From Desulfarculaceae bacterium (GTDB lineage Bacteria > Desulfobacterota > Desulfarculia > Desulfarculales > Desulfarculaceae), in the NCBI GenBank assembly GCA_021737645.1, contig JAIPDO010000014.1, forward strand, positions 1 to 64,000: DNA of 64,000 nt, in the 5' to 3' direction. Below, in pieces: positions 42,043 to 51,621 of this stretch (positions are counted from its first letter, which is position 1; each line of letters starts with the position of its first letter). The notes under the pieces were generated by a model. That model was not told the DNA's origin, did not search any database, and worked only from the letters and a program-made list of their open reading frames with translations. The translations under genes and the position numbers were made by a program.

Positions 42043-45000
42043 GTGATGATGGATGATGGAGCTTCGTTTGTGCCTAAGCTAAGGGTTCCGCTGGTTTCAG
42101 TTGTAGTCACCAGTTTCAACTACGGGCGTTTTGTGCGCCAGGCCCTGGAGTCGGTGGTCGCGCAGGACTATCCCCACTGGGAGTGCCTGGTGGTGGACGA
42201 CTGCTCCCGCGACGACTCGGTGGAGGTGATCGCCGATTTTATCGCCCAGGAGGGTTCGGGTCGTTTTCGCCTGGTGCGCCACCCGCACAACCAGGGCCAG
42301 ATGCAGGGTTTCAAGACCGGTCTGGAGCAAACCAAGGGCCATTTTCTGGCTTACCTGGATGCCGACGACTGGTGGCTGCCCGACATGCTCTCCACCCACG
42401 TTCGGGCTCACCTCCAGGGCCAAACCCATGTGAACCTGTCCTGCGCCGATCTGGCCCAAGTGGATGCTCAGGGCCAGGTTCTGTCGTTGACCGGCAATAT
42501 CCGCCACGTGCTGGGAATAATAGCCCCGGAGCGGTCCCTGCCCGAGCCCCGGGCGCGGTGGGGCCAAGACGGGCGGTTGGCCGTGGAGCAGCAGGCCTGC
42601 GCGCCGATCTTGGTCAGGCCGGAGGATCGGGGCGGGTTCGAAAATTTGTGGACCGCCACCTCGGGGATGTTTTTTCGGCGCAGCGCCCTGGAACTGATCA
42701 TGCCCCAAGACGCAGGGGCCTTGGCGGTGTGCGCCGACAGCTACCTGGCCTACTTTGCCCACGCCCTTGGCGGCTCATTGCTCATCCCCACGGCGCACGG
42801 GTGCTACCGCCGCCATGGGGCCAACAGTTACGCCCAGAGCATCAATTCCATGTTCATTCTGACCGGCGACGTGTCCAGCCGGCTGCACACCAACCTGGTT
42901 TTCCCAGAGATTTTGCGCCATCTGGACAGTTGCTCAGACCAACTGCGCCACCGCCTGGGCCCCGACCAATACCGCAACCTTCGCCGAAGTTTTTTGCTGG
43001 AGGAGCCGCCGTGTCCAACGGCCAACGCCGGGAAGGCCCAGGTGGGCGGTGCCCAGGACGTAGGGGACGGCCTGGGTCCGCGCGGCATGGTGCGCGCCGC
43101 TGCCCGGCGTACCCTGGGACGCACGCCATGGGGGCGGGGCCGGCAAGGGCGTCGGCTTTGGGTGGCTCGGCTGCGGCGGCGCTACAATGCCCAACACCGG
43201 AGTCAGGGGCGCTTGGTGGCCGACGGCGCCTCGGCGGCTTGGCGTGCTCTGCTGACCGATGGGTCTGAAGATGGCTCCCTACCCCTGTTCGATCAGGCCT
43301 ACTACCTGAAGCACAATCCAGACGTGGCCCGCTCGGGCCAAGACCCCCTCGCGCATTTCCTGTTCCGGGGAGCCTGGGAAGGCCGCAACCCCCACCCCCT
43401 GTTTCATTCGCGCTTTTATTTGAGGCGCTATCCGGACGTGGCCCGCTCCGGGGTCAATCCCCTGGCCCATTGGCTGGTGCATGGCCAGGGCGAGGGGCGC
43501 GCCCCGCATCCGCTTTTCGACCCGGCCTGCTATGCCCGCTCCCTGGGCTGCCCCTTCACCAACGGCTTGGCGGCCTTGGCGCACCTGTCGAGCAACCAAG
43601 GGCCGGTATGGACCGACCCCCATGTTTTGTTCAACTGCCGCCACTACCTGGACAACTGCCCAGACGCCGCCTTGTACGGCAGGCATCCCCTGTTGCATTA
43701 CCTCTCCCGTGGTTGGATGGGCGGCCATTCGCCGCACCCGCTTTTCGATCACGATTTTTACGAGGCCGGCAACCCCAGCACCGCGCGTGAGGACCCGGCG
43801 CCTCTGGTGGACTTTGTGCTGCGGGGCGGGAGGGATCGCTTACGGCCCAGCCCTTTGTTTGACACCTCCTGGTATATGGACCTGCACCCTGCCCACAGCC
43901 GGACGCCGCTGAACCCTCTGGAGCACTATCTGACCCAGGCTGAGCCCTTGGGCATTCAGCCCTCCCGCTATTTCATGCCCAGCACCTATTCCGACATGAC
44001 CGGCGAGCCCCAGGACGGCGCCTGGGATCGCCTGTCGCACTTCCAGTTGAATTGGTTGAGCCAAACCGCGAGCCCTGATCAGGGGAAGACGCGGAGCAAT
44101 GGACGCAAGGCGCTGGTGGCCCTGGCAGTCAATCCTCGTGGTTATCAGGTTTTCAAAGAGTTGCAAGAAATGCTGGCCCAAGGCCTGCGTCAAACTGGAG
44201 CCGAGGTGTTGACCATGGGCTCTGACCAGGAGCCGCCGCCGCCCAAATGGCGCACCGTAATCATCGGCCCCCATGAGTTTTTCGACAGCACCCTTGGGGC
44301 GTCCTGGCTGGGATGGGAAGGCCTGGGCAACGCGGTGATGCTCAACACCGAACCCTTGCACTCATATTATTTCGAGCGTGCCGTGGCGCATTTGCTGGCC
44401 GCTCCGGCGGTGTTGGATTTGGACTGGCACAACACCCTGCGTCTACGCGAGCTGGGCATCAAGGCCCATTTCTTGCCGCCGGGATGGGTGGACGGCGGCC
44501 CGGCAGAGGCCGAGGCGCGCTGGGGAGAAGGCCTGGAGCGCCTATGGCTGCCCGAGGAAGTGCGCGGCTTTGCCAACTGGCGCGACGCCTCCTGGCGGGA
44601 CCGGCCCATCGATGTGTTGTTCCTGGGCCAAAACAGCCCCCGCCGCAGCCGCTTTTTCGCGGCCAACGCCTCCTTGTTCGCGAGGCTCAAGAGCTTTTTG
44701 CATTTGGTGGAGCCCAAGCTGCTGCTGGCCACCAGCTGGCCCCAGGCCCTGGATAGCGAGGCCTCGCTGTTTTTGGCGCGGCGGGCCAAGGTGGTGCTGC
44801 ACGTGCATCGCACCCCCAGCCGCTACCTGCCCGGCCACCGGCTGCTTTTGCACGGCATGGCCCAAGGAGCGCTGGTGCTCACCGAGACCTGCGACACCCT
44901 GCCACCCCTGGCAGCGGGCCGTGATTATCTACAGGCTCCACTGGACCGACTGCCCGGGTTGCTGGAGGAGTTGCTGACCAGCCCGGAAGGGCTGGCGCGC

Positions 45001-45096
45001 GGAGCAGGCATCGCGGCCCAGGGCGGGCAAACCATGCGCCAGCGCCTAAATCTTTCGCCCCGCCTGCGCACCCTCATCGACACGGAGGTGCTCTAG
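42043..45096 (+). CDS. Large multidomain glycosyltransferase: GT2 + six 38-residue repeats + CgeB-like GT domain
   Basis: 1017 residues. An N-terminal GT2 domain (about 8-300) has VVVTSFNYGRFVRQALESV, VVDDCSRDDS and YLDADDWW. A basic linker follows (about 320-410). Six tandem 38-residue repeats occupy residues 415-642, with consensus LFD..YYL...PDVA.SG..PL.HYL..G..EGR.PHP. The C-terminal region (about 680-1017) resembles CgeB-type GT-B transferases (VLFLGQNSPRRSRFF, LHGMAQGALVLTE). Start may be GTG 42043 or the following ATGs at 42046/42049. It opens a three-gene cluster of glycosyltransferases, translationally coupled to the next. Confidence 0.88.
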   Translation: MMMDDGASFVPKLRVPLVSVVVTSFNYGRFVRQALESVVAQDYPHWECLVVDDCSRDDSVEVIADFIAQEGSGRFRLVRHPHNQGQMQGFKTGLEQTKGHFLAYLDADDWWLPDMLSTHVRAHLQGQTHVNLSCADLAQVDAQGQVLSLTGNIRHVLGIIAPERSLPEPRARWGQDGRLAVEQQACAPILVRPEDRGGFENLWTATSGMFFRRSALELIMPQDAGALAVCADSYLAYFAHALGGSLLIPTAHGCYRRHGANSYAQSINSMFILTGDVSSRLHTNLVFPEILRHLDSCSDQLRHRLGPDQYRNLRRSFLLEEPPCPTANAGKAQVGGAQDVGDGLGPRGMVRAAARRTLGRTPWGRGRQGRRLWVARLRRRYNAQHRSQGRLVADGASAAWRALLTDGSEDGSLPLFDQAYYLKHNPDVARSGQDPLAHFLFRGAWEGRNPHPLFHSRFYLRRYPDVARSGVNPLAHWLVHGQGEGRAPHPLFDPACYARSLGCPFTNGLAALAHLSSNQGPVWTDPHVLFNCRHYLDNCPDAALYGRHPLLHYLSRGWMGGHSPHPLFDHDFYEAGNPSTAREDPAPLVDFVLRGGRDRLRPSPLFDTSWYMDLHPAHSRTPLNPLEHYLTQAEPLGIQPSRYFMPSTYSDMTGEPQDGAWDRLSHFQLNWLSQTASPDQGKTRSNGRKALVALAVNPRGYQVFKELQEMLAQGLRQTGAEVLTMGSDQEPPPPKWRTVIIGPHEFFDSTLGASWLGWEGLGNAVMLNTEPLHSYYFERAVAHLLAAPAVLDLDWHNTLRLRELGIKAHFLPPGWVDGGPAEAEARWGEGLERLWLPEEVRGFANWRDASWRDRPIDVLFLGQNSPRRSRFFAANASLFARLKSFLHLVEPKLLLATSWPQALDSEASLFLARRAKVVLHVHRTPSRYLPGHRLLLHGMAQGALVLTETCDTLPPLAAGRDYLQAPLDRLPGLLEELLTSPEGLARGAGIAAQGGQTMRQRLNLSPRLRTLIDTEVL
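43285..43968 (+). repeat. Six tandem 114-nt units encoding 38-residue repeats
   Basis: Units start at 43285, 43399, 43513, 43627, 43741 and 43855. All six are exactly 38 codons, each beginning Leu-Phe. Units 1 and 2 are most alike (PDVARSG in both); units 3 and 5 are the most diverged. The length is strictly conserved although the sequence is not. A degenerate seventh copy may follow (YFMPSTYSDMTGEP). Confidence 0.9.
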
Positions 45097-45098
45097 CC

Positions 45099-45851
45099 AT
45101 GGAATCTGTTGCCGTGGAGCGCCTTTTTTTGCAAGAAGGCCGAGCCCGGGCCAAGGTGGCGGTGGGCGTTACGGTTTACAATTACGAGCGCTATCTAGCG
45201 GCTTGCCTGGCCTCGGTGGCTGCCCAGACCCTGCCCGAGTTGGACCTGGTGGTGCTGGACGACTGCTCCGGGGATGCTTCCTGTGGCTTGGCTTTGGCTT
45301 GGCTCAAGACCCATGCTGGGCGTTTCAACCGGGTGGAACTGTTGCGCACCCAACAAAACTCCGGGGTGGCGGCGGCCCACAACGCCACGGCCACGGCGGC
45401 GCGCTGCGACAATGTGCTGCTGTTGGATGCGGACAACGAGCTGTTGCCGTGCGGCCTGGAAATGCTGCTGTCCGCCCTGGAAGGCAGCGGGGCCGATTTC
45501 GCCTTCGGCCTGCTGGAGCGTTTCGGCGAAGAGGCGGCCGTCATGCACAACGTGCTTTGGGACCCTGACCTGCTGGGCCGCTGCAACTACTGGGACACAC
45601 TGGGATTGATCAGACGCGATACCCTGTACAAACTGGGAGGCTTCAACGACCTGGAGGGCCTGGGTTGGGACGACTACGTGTTGTGGTGCAAGCTGGCTCC
45701 GGGCGGCGGCTGGGGTGTTCACGTGGCCCAGTTCGTGGGGCGGTATCGGGTGCATCCCAAATCGATCTGCTCCAGGCTGGATGACCTTGAGGTCCAGCGT
45801 CATCTAGACGTACTGAGCGCGCACTTCCCCGAGGTCTTCAAACAAAAATGA
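45099..45851 (+). CDS. Family 2 glycosyltransferase
   Basis: 250 residues with a GT-A fold: VAVGVTVYNYERYLAACLASVAAQTL (N-terminal nucleotide-sugar region), VVLDDCSGDAS, LLLDADNELLP (DxD-like) and a C-terminal acceptor part with GWDDYVLWCKL. No membrane helix. It begins 2 nt after the stop of the repeat-containing transferase and overlaps the next gene by 4 nt, so the three are one operon. Sugar specificity unknown. Confidence 0.9.
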   Translation: MESVAVERLFLQEGRARAKVAVGVTVYNYERYLAACLASVAAQTLPELDLVVLDDCSGDASCGLALAWLKTHAGRFNRVELLRTQQNSGVAAAHNATATAARCDNVLLLDADNELLPCGLEMLLSALEGSGADFAFGLLERFGEEAAVMHNVLWDPDLLGRCNYWDTLGLIRRDTLYKLGGFNDLEGLGWDDYVLWCKLAPGGGWGVHVAQFVGRYRVHPKSICSRLDDLEVQRHLDVLSAHFPEVFKQK

Positions 45852-46900
45852 ACCCGTTGCCGGCCAACTTCAGCCTGACCATCGGCCCTGGCCCTTTGCC
45901 GCCGGAGCCTCCGCTGGCCACGGTCATCATCGTAAGCTATAACAGCGGCCCCATCCTGAATCACTGTTTGCAGGCCCTGGCCGCCCAGAGCGAAAGGCGC
46001 TTTCGGGCCGTGGTGGTGGACAACGCCTCCAGCGATGGCTGGGCCGGGCGATTGCGCCTGCCCGACGCCCGCTTCGTCCTGGTGCGCTCTGGGCGCAACC
46101 TGGGCTTCGCAGCCGGGGTAAATCTTGGGGCCGCGCTGAGGCCAACGCCTTGGGTGGCCACGCTGAACCCCGACGCCTTGCCGCTCACCAATTGGCTGGC
46201 CGAGTTGCTGGCCGCGGCGCGTAACAATCCTCGGGCCGCTGCCGTGGGATCGTTGCAACTTTATTTGGATAACCCTGAAATCATCGACGGCGCGGGGGAC
46301 TGCTACCATCCCAGTGGAACCGCCTGGCGCGGGGGGCACGGCCAGCGCCTAGGTCGCTTGCCCCAGGTGGCCGAGGTGTTCGCGCCCTGCGCGGCGGCGG
46401 CGCTGTATGACGGCGCGGCCTTGCGCGAGGCGGGCGGCATGTACGAGCGATTGTTCTGCTACATGGAGGACGTGGACCTGGGGTTCCGCCTGCGCCTGGC
46501 CGGGCGCATCTGCCTGCAAGCCAACCAGGCGGTGGTGTTGCACCACGGTGATATCAGCGGAGGCAGCGCTTCGGGCCTGGCCCGTAGGCTGGGCTTTCGC
46601 AACCGCCTGTGGGTGCTGACCCGCGACATGCCCGCCCCGTTGCTGTGGGTGGCCGCACCGATGTGGCTGCTGGCCCAGGCGGCGCTTTTGGTTCAGGCCG
46701 TGGGCCAGGGACAGGGGGCCTCGGCCTGGCAAGGGCTGATGGAGGGGCTACGGGGATTGGGCGCGGTTTGGGCTGAGCGCCGCAAGGTGCAGGCCACGCG
46801 CCGGATTACCCTGGCGGGGCTGATGCGGGCCATGACCTGGCCGCCGTTGGCCGTGCTGCGCCGGGCCGTTTGCTCTACGCTCCGCCCTCCCAGGGTCTAG
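45848..46900 (+). CDS. Family 2 glycosyltransferase, rhamnosyltransferase-like
   Basis: 350 residues with VIIVSYNSGPILNHCLQAL, VVDNASSDGW, VRSGRNLGFAAGVNLG and LNPDALP, the pattern of rhamnosyl/O-antigen GT2 enzymes (WbbL-like). FCYMEDVDLGFRLRLAG near residue 200 is the acceptor motif. A hydrophobic C-terminal segment (about 260-290) may attach it to the membrane. It overlaps the previous gene by ATGA and converges on the next gene with a 26-nt overlap of 3' ends. Confidence 0.91.
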   Translation: MNPLPANFSLTIGPGPLPPEPPLATVIIVSYNSGPILNHCLQALAAQSERRFRAVVVDNASSDGWAGRLRLPDARFVLVRSGRNLGFAAGVNLGAALRPTPWVATLNPDALPLTNWLAELLAAARNNPRAAAVGSLQLYLDNPEIIDGAGDCYHPSGTAWRGGHGQRLGRLPQVAEVFAPCAAAALYDGAALREAGGMYERLFCYMEDVDLGFRLRLAGRICLQANQAVVLHHGDISGGSASGLARRLGFRNRLWVLTRDMPAPLLWVAAPMWLLAQAALLVQAVGQGQGASAWQGLMEGLRGLGAVWAERRKVQATRRITLAGLMRAMTWPPLAVLRRAVCSTLRPPRV

Positions 46901-49175
46901 CGACACGCGGGGCCACCGGGTTCTGCTGCAGGGAGCCGTAGGTCAGGTTGGGGTTGTGAAAAGGATCGGCAGCCAAAAGCTCCCCCCAACGTTGCTCCAT
47001 TAGCTCCGCCTCCTTGGCGGCGGCGCCATCTCCCTGGAGTCCCAGAAGGGCGGCCAATGGTCCGCCGTAGGCAGGCCGGGCCAAGCCCAGCCGGGCGCGT
47101 GGCGCCCACACCACCGCCAAACCCTCGCGCCTCAATCGCAAGCAATAGTCCACATCGGCAAAGGCGAGATCAAGCGCCTTAGCGTCCATGCCTCCCAAGC
47201 GCTGAAAAACTTCGCGCTTGGTGAACAGGCATGCGCCGCTCACCGCGCTGAGGCGCTGGCGGGTGGTATGGCGCATGAAGCCGCCTAGGCGCTCCAGGGT
47301 TGCGCCGTGATTCACCGGCGCGGCCACCCGGCCCGGCAGCAGAGTCAGGCCCGCCTGCAGCACCGTACCGTCTTGCTGCAACAGCAATCCTCCCAGCGCG
47401 CCGTTGCCGGGCATGGCCAGCAAGGCGGCGGCTTCTTCCAGCCAGGCCGGGCCGCCGGGGGCCAGGCCTGGGTCCACCAGCCCCAAAACACTCCCCTGGG
47501 CCACGGCGGCGGCTGCGTTGACCAGCGAGGCCCAGCCTCCCGAGGCTTCCACCAGCCGTAGCGGCACGCCTGGGTGGGGCCGTCCCGCCGTGTGGGCCTG
47601 CTCCAATCGGTGAGCCGGGCCTGCCGCGATAACCTCCAAATCCCAGCCATCGCGCAGCGGGGCCAGGCCCTTGAGCATGTGTGCCAGGGGAGGGATTTGG
47701 CCGGAGCCGTCATCGGTCAGCGGGGCCACCAGGGTGATCGATGGCCGTGGATCGGGAAGAGTGTAGCTCACCACGTAGTGGCCCCAGTTGGAGCCGATCT
47801 CCACCTGGGCGGCAACGCCGCGCCGGGTCAGGGCCTCGCTGATGGCCTGACGGGCGCGGCGGAAGGCGTAGGCCTTGGCTTGGCCGCCGCTGGCCGTGGA
47901 GGAGGCGATGGCCCGCCAGTGGTAGAGCACCCTGGGGATGTGGCGCACCCGAGTGGCGCTGCTGCGCTCCAGAGCCCGCAGACACAGGTCGTAATCCTGA
48001 GAGCCCTCCAGGCCAGGGCGGAAGTCGCCGATCTCCTCCAAAAGGCTGCGGCGGTAGACTCCCAGGTGCGAGACCATGTTTTGGCCCAGGAACAGCTCAG
48101 GGTCCCAGTCGGGCTTGAAATAGGGACCGAAGCGGCGGCCCTGCTCGTCGATTTTGTCTTCATCGCTGTAGATGATATCCGCCTCGGGGTGGGCCAGTAT
48201 TTCTTCGGCTACAAGGTACAGGGCATGGGGAGGGAGGATGTCGTCGTGGTCCATAAGGGCCACGTAGCTGCCCCGGGCCATGGCCAGGGCGCTGTTGCTG
48301 GCCGCGGAGATATGGCCGCGTTTTGGTCGGTGAATCACCCGCACCCTGGGGTCGGCCTGGGCGGTCTGGCCCAAAACGGCCGCCACCCGGGGATCGTCCG
48401 AGGCGTCGTCGGCCGCGCAAAGCTCCCAGTGTGGATATATCTGACCCTGCAGGGAGGCCAGGGCCTGGCGCAGGCAATCCGGAGGTGGGTTGAATACCGG
48501 CATCACCACCGAGATGAGGGGCGGCTGGTCCATGGCCGCCACCCGCCGGGCCATCAGCATTCGGTCGCGTTGCCCCAGGGTGTCGTGGCGGTTCACCCAG
48601 TCGGTGTAAATTTCGCGTTGCAGCAGGCCCTGCAAGAACCTGCTCTTGGTCGAGCGCCAGTTTCCGCTCACCAGCCTATCGCGCATTTGCTTGGCCAGGG
48701 ACAGGGTGGCCCGTGGACTGCGCAGGGCTTGGTGCACCTGAGGCAGGGCCAAGCGGGCCAGGGCCCAGGCCGTGCCCAGCCGCCAAAAGGCCAGCCCCTT
48801 GGGCGGCCCCGTGTGGGGCGGCAGCCACAGATACATCCCCGCGCAGCCTTCGGGCAGGCGCAGCGGTGGTCCGACGCTCAGGGCGTCCAACTCCACCACC
48901 ATGGTATCGCCGCCGAGCCTCAAGGCGACTAGGCGCCCCTTGCTCACGCCGGTCCAGCCCCGCCCGGCCAAGCTCACCCAGCGCAGAACCGGCCCAGGCT
49001 CCGGGGAGAGGGACCACCATTGGCCGGTCTCGGCCCAGGCACCGGCCAAGGCGCGCAGCTCATCTGTTGCGGCCGGTGCGGGCCGCAGCTTCACGCGTCC
49101 GATATCCCACATGCGGGCCAGACGGAGCAGGCCTGGTTGCTCTGGCGTATTCAGTTGCCTAGTCATGGGGTGCAT
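46875..49175 (-). CDS. Large family 2 glycosyltransferase with second GT2-like domain
   Basis: 766 residues. An N-terminal region of about 225 residues without clear assignment precedes a GT2 domain (about 230-450): LISVVMPVFNPPPDCLRQALASL, AADDASDDPRV, RPKRGHISAASNSAL, YVALMDHDDILPP and SQDYDLCLRAL. A second, degenerate GT2-like region (about 485-740; ITLVAPLTDDGSG, FADVDYCLRLRREG) lacks a clear DxD. Such twin enzymes add two sugars or have one inactive half. ATG 49175 has GGAAAG upstream; ATG 49166 is possible. It is the distal gene of the minus-strand exporter/GT operon. Confidence 0.9.
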   Translation of the reverse strand: MHPMTRQLNTPEQPGLLRLARMWDIGRVKLRPAPAATDELRALAGAWAETGQWWSLSPEPGPVLRWVSLAGRGWTGVSKGRLVALRLGGDTMVVELDALSVGPPLRLPEGCAGMYLWLPPHTGPPKGLAFWRLGTAWALARLALPQVHQALRSPRATLSLAKQMRDRLVSGNWRSTKSRFLQGLLQREIYTDWVNRHDTLGQRDRMLMARRVAAMDQPPLISVVMPVFNPPPDCLRQALASLQGQIYPHWELCAADDASDDPRVAAVLGQTAQADPRVRVIHRPKRGHISAASNSALAMARGSYVALMDHDDILPPHALYLVAEEILAHPEADIIYSDEDKIDEQGRRFGPYFKPDWDPELFLGQNMVSHLGVYRRSLLEEIGDFRPGLEGSQDYDLCLRALERSSATRVRHIPRVLYHWRAIASSTASGGQAKAYAFRRARQAISEALTRRGVAAQVEIGSNWGHYVVSYTLPDPRPSITLVAPLTDDGSGQIPPLAHMLKGLAPLRDGWDLEVIAAGPAHRLEQAHTAGRPHPGVPLRLVEASGGWASLVNAAAAVAQGSVLGLVDPGLAPGGPAWLEEAAALLAMPGNGALGGLLLQQDGTVLQAGLTLLPGRVAAPVNHGATLERLGGFMRHTTRQRLSAVSGACLFTKREVFQRLGGMDAKALDLAFADVDYCLRLRREGLAVVWAPRARLGLARPAYGGPLAALLGLQGDGAAAKEAELMEQRWGELLAADPFHNPNLTYGSLQQNPVAPRVARPWEGGA

Positions 49176-49213
49176 GCAAAATCTTTCCGGGTGGTGCGGC
49201 GAGCCGTATAATT

Positions 49214-50542
49214 CTAATCGTCATCGTCCGGCGGGGTGTCATAGTCTTCCAGGCGGACCTGCATACTCAAGTCAACCAGGCCGTAGGTGCGCGGGCGCGT
49301 GCCCATTATTTTCAGATGCAGGGCGTCGTAGCGCCGGTCCAGGGGAACCGCCTCGCCTTGTTCCTCGGCTGATACGCCTACGCTGACAAGGTAGTCGCCT
49401 TGGGCCAAGCGCTGTTCCATCTCAAATACGGCACGCACCACCTCTCCGGCTGCGGCGGGGCGCATCAAGGGCCCGCCGCTGAAGTCGCGGGAGTTGTCGG
49501 CGTAGACCATCACCCCATCGGGAGTCTTTATCTGCAAGCCGTAGATTGGCCTTGGCTGGGCTTGGTGGTGGCGCACCCAAACCTCCACGCGCAAAGGGCG
49601 GCCGGCTTCCAAGTTGACGCTATGGCCTGTGCTGCCGGAGCTGAGGCACACGTCCAACACCTCGGCTTGGCCGTTGCCCCAGCGGTATTCCTCGGGGTTG
49701 TAGCCCGCCCGCAGCTCCAGAGCCTCGCACACCGAAGCCGCCGGGGCCGAGGTTGGGGAGACATCTGGTTCCTCGGGCTCCGCGCCGAGCATCAGGTCAA
49801 GGTAGCGGTTCACCGCCTCACGGGGCGCGCCTTGCATTAGCGCCTCGCCGCCGTCGAGCACCAGGGCCCTGGTGCAGTGGCGGGTGACCTGCTCTGGGTC
49901 GTGGGTAACCAGGATAACCGCGCAGCCCTTGGCCAACAGGTCGTCCAGGCGGCGGAAGCATTTGGCCTGGAAGCGCACGTCGCCCACGGCAAGGGCCTCG
50001 TCCACAATGAACACCTCCGGCTCCACACAGGCTGACACCGCGAAGGCCAGGCGCACGTACATGCCGCTGGAATAGGTCCACACCGGCTGCTCCATGAAAT
50101 CGCCGATGTCGGCGAAGGCCACGATGTCCTCGTAGCGCTGCTCCAATTCGCGGCGGCTCAGGCCCATGATGCTGGCGGTTAGCTGTAGGTTTTCCCGCCC
50201 GGTGAACATGGGGTTGAATCCGGCGCCCAGCTCCAGGATAGCGGTAACTCGCCCGCTGGCGCGTACCTGCCCAGTAGTGGGGCTCAAGGTGCCGGCCAGG
50301 ATTTGCAGCAGGGTGGACTTGCCCGAGCCGTTGCGCCCCAGCACTCCCAGGCATTGGCCGCGCTCCACCTGGAGCGAGACATCGGTCAGGGCCCAAAAAG
50401 GGTGGTAATAGGCGCGCGGGGCCAAGCCCAGGGCGCGGCGCAAGCGGGGGATCACGGCCTGCTTCAGCCGGTCGGCGGGGCGCTGGTAAATGGTGTAGCA
50501 CTTGCCCACGCCCAGGGCTTCCACCGGTGGGTTAACCAGCAT
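49214..50542 (-). CDS. wzt: Polysaccharide ABC exporter ATP-binding protein with Wzt C-terminal domain
   Basis: 442 residues. The nucleotide-binding domain (about 1-250) has GRNGSGKSTLLQILAG, YSSGMYVRLAFAVSA (LSSGM-type signature of the Wzt/TagH group) and VFIVDEALAVGD. The C-terminal domain (about 280-435) is the Wzt_C beta-sandwich that reads the non-reducing end of the O-polysaccharide (IYGLQIKTPDGVMVYADNS). This implies a chain capped by a specific end group; the sulfotransferase nearby could provide it. It works with the Wzm permease encoded upstream. Confidence 0.93.
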   Translation of the reverse strand: MLVNPPVEALGVGKCYTIYQRPADRLKQAVIPRLRRALGLAPRAYYHPFWALTDVSLQVERGQCLGVLGRNGSGKSTLLQILAGTLSPTTGQVRASGRVTAILELGAGFNPMFTGRENLQLTASIMGLSRRELEQRYEDIVAFADIGDFMEQPVWTYSSGMYVRLAFAVSACVEPEVFIVDEALAVGDVRFQAKCFRRLDDLLAKGCAVILVTHDPEQVTRHCTRALVLDGGEALMQGAPREAVNRYLDLMLGAEPEEPDVSPTSAPAASVCEALELRAGYNPEEYRWGNGQAEVLDVCLSSGSTGHSVNLEAGRPLRVEVWVRHHQAQPRPIYGLQIKTPDGVMVYADNSRDFSGGPLMRPAAAGEVVRAVFEMEQRLAQGDYLVSVGVSAEEQGEAVPLDRRYDALHLKIMGTRPRTYGLVDLSMQVRLEDYDTPPDDDD

Positions 50543-50559
50543 AATTCACGAAAGCCAGG

Positions 50560-50680
50560 CGTCCGGCTGCGCAAGCCATCGGCATACGGCGTTGTTGGCT
50601 GCGCTCGTGCCTTGGCGTAGCTACGGCTACGCCTGCAGCCCTCCCTTGCCGGTCGCCTTGTCTGCCGTCGGCTGGCTGTG
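50560..50680. repeat. Imperfect inverted repeat, REP-like element between wzm and wzt
   Basis: The centre is a perfect hairpin GGCGTAGC-TACG-GCTACGCC (50614-50633). Around it are approximately complementary outer parts (CATCGGCATACGGCGTTG near 50578 and GCCTTGTCTGCCGTCGGC near 50655). No coding potential. The form is like dispersed palindromic repeats found between genes in proteobacteria. Only one copy is in this window, so the repeat nature is inferred. Confidence 0.5.
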
Positions 50681-50790
50681 CCGGTGAAGGATACAAACCG
50701 TACATTGGTAATGTGTGCACCTTTTTTATATCGGTCCCATGAATAATCGCTTGTGGCCGGGTGCCACCCAACCTTCCTGAAATATCCGGG

Positions 50791-51621
50791 TTATATGACA
50801 TCGGCGAATCCTCTGCGCACCCGCTGGAACCACCAGAACCCGGCCCATGCAACCGCCAGGCCACAGGCCAAATAGATGCCCCAAGCCATCCAGTCCGGTG
50901 ACTGGCCCAAAACGAAAACCTGGCGGGCCTGCTCGATGACCAGAGTAAGGGGATTGAGCAGCAGCAGACCCTGGAACTTTTGGGGCACCGCGCTCAGAGG
51001 ATAGAGCACCGGCGAGATGAACAGCAGCAAGGTGGAGGCCACGCCGGTTATCTGGCCCACGTCGCGCACGTAGACTCCCAGCCCGGCCAAGAACCACAAG
51101 ACGCTCAGGGCGAAAAGCGCCAGGGGAGCCAGCACCAGGGGCAATAGGGCAGCAGTCCAAGGTATGGCTTGGCCCAGCAGCAGAGAGCCCGCGAACAGAA
51201 CTATTATGTTGACGGCCAGATGGAAAAAAGCCGAAGCCAGGGTGACCACGGCCAGCACCTCCAGGGGAAAGATGACCCGCTTCACATAGCTGGCGTTGGC
51301 CAGGATCAGGCTGGGGGCCCGGCCCAGGCACTCGCAGAAAAAGCCGTGGCTGATGATGCCGATGAACAGCATGACCGCGAACTGGCCCCGGCCCTGGCCT
51401 GGCGTGTCGCCCCACCTGGCGTTAAAGACCTCGGAAAACACGAAGGTGTACACGCCGAGCATCACCAGGGGAATGAAGAACGACCAGGACAGGCCCAGGA
51501 AGGAGCCTCGGTAGCGCCCCACCACATCGCGTTTGGTCAGTTGCCAAAGCATATGACGGTGTCGCCAAAGGGTGGTGGCCAAGGCCATGGGCGAGATGCG
51601 CCGCCGGGTGTGGTGGTTCAC
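50791..51621 (-). CDS. wzm: Polysaccharide ABC exporter permease
   Basis: 276 residues with about six membrane helices and the ABC-2 export permease pattern (LTKRDVVGRYRGSFLGLSW near the N-terminus; YVKRVIFPLEVL; ISPVLYPLSAVP; NPLTLVIEQAR). GTG 51621 overlaps the stop of the sulfotransferase (GTGA) and has AAGGGA upstream; this start is preferred over longer ones that would overlap the upstream gene. With Wzt it flips the completed polysaccharide across the inner membrane. The wzm-wzt spacing of 248 nt with a REP-like element is unusual. Confidence 0.92.
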   Translation of the reverse strand: MNHHTRRRISPMALATTLWRHRHMLWQLTKRDVVGRYRGSFLGLSWSFFIPLVMLGVYTFVFSEVFNARWGDTPGQGRGQFAVMLFIGIISHGFFCECLGRAPSLILANASYVKRVIFPLEVLAVVTLASAFFHLAVNIIVLFAGSLLLGQAIPWTAALLPLVLAPLALFALSVLWFLAGLGVYVRDVGQITGVASTLLLFISPVLYPLSAVPQKFQGLLLLNPLTLVIEQARQVFVLGQSPDWMAWGIYLACGLAVAWAGFWWFQRVRRGFADVI

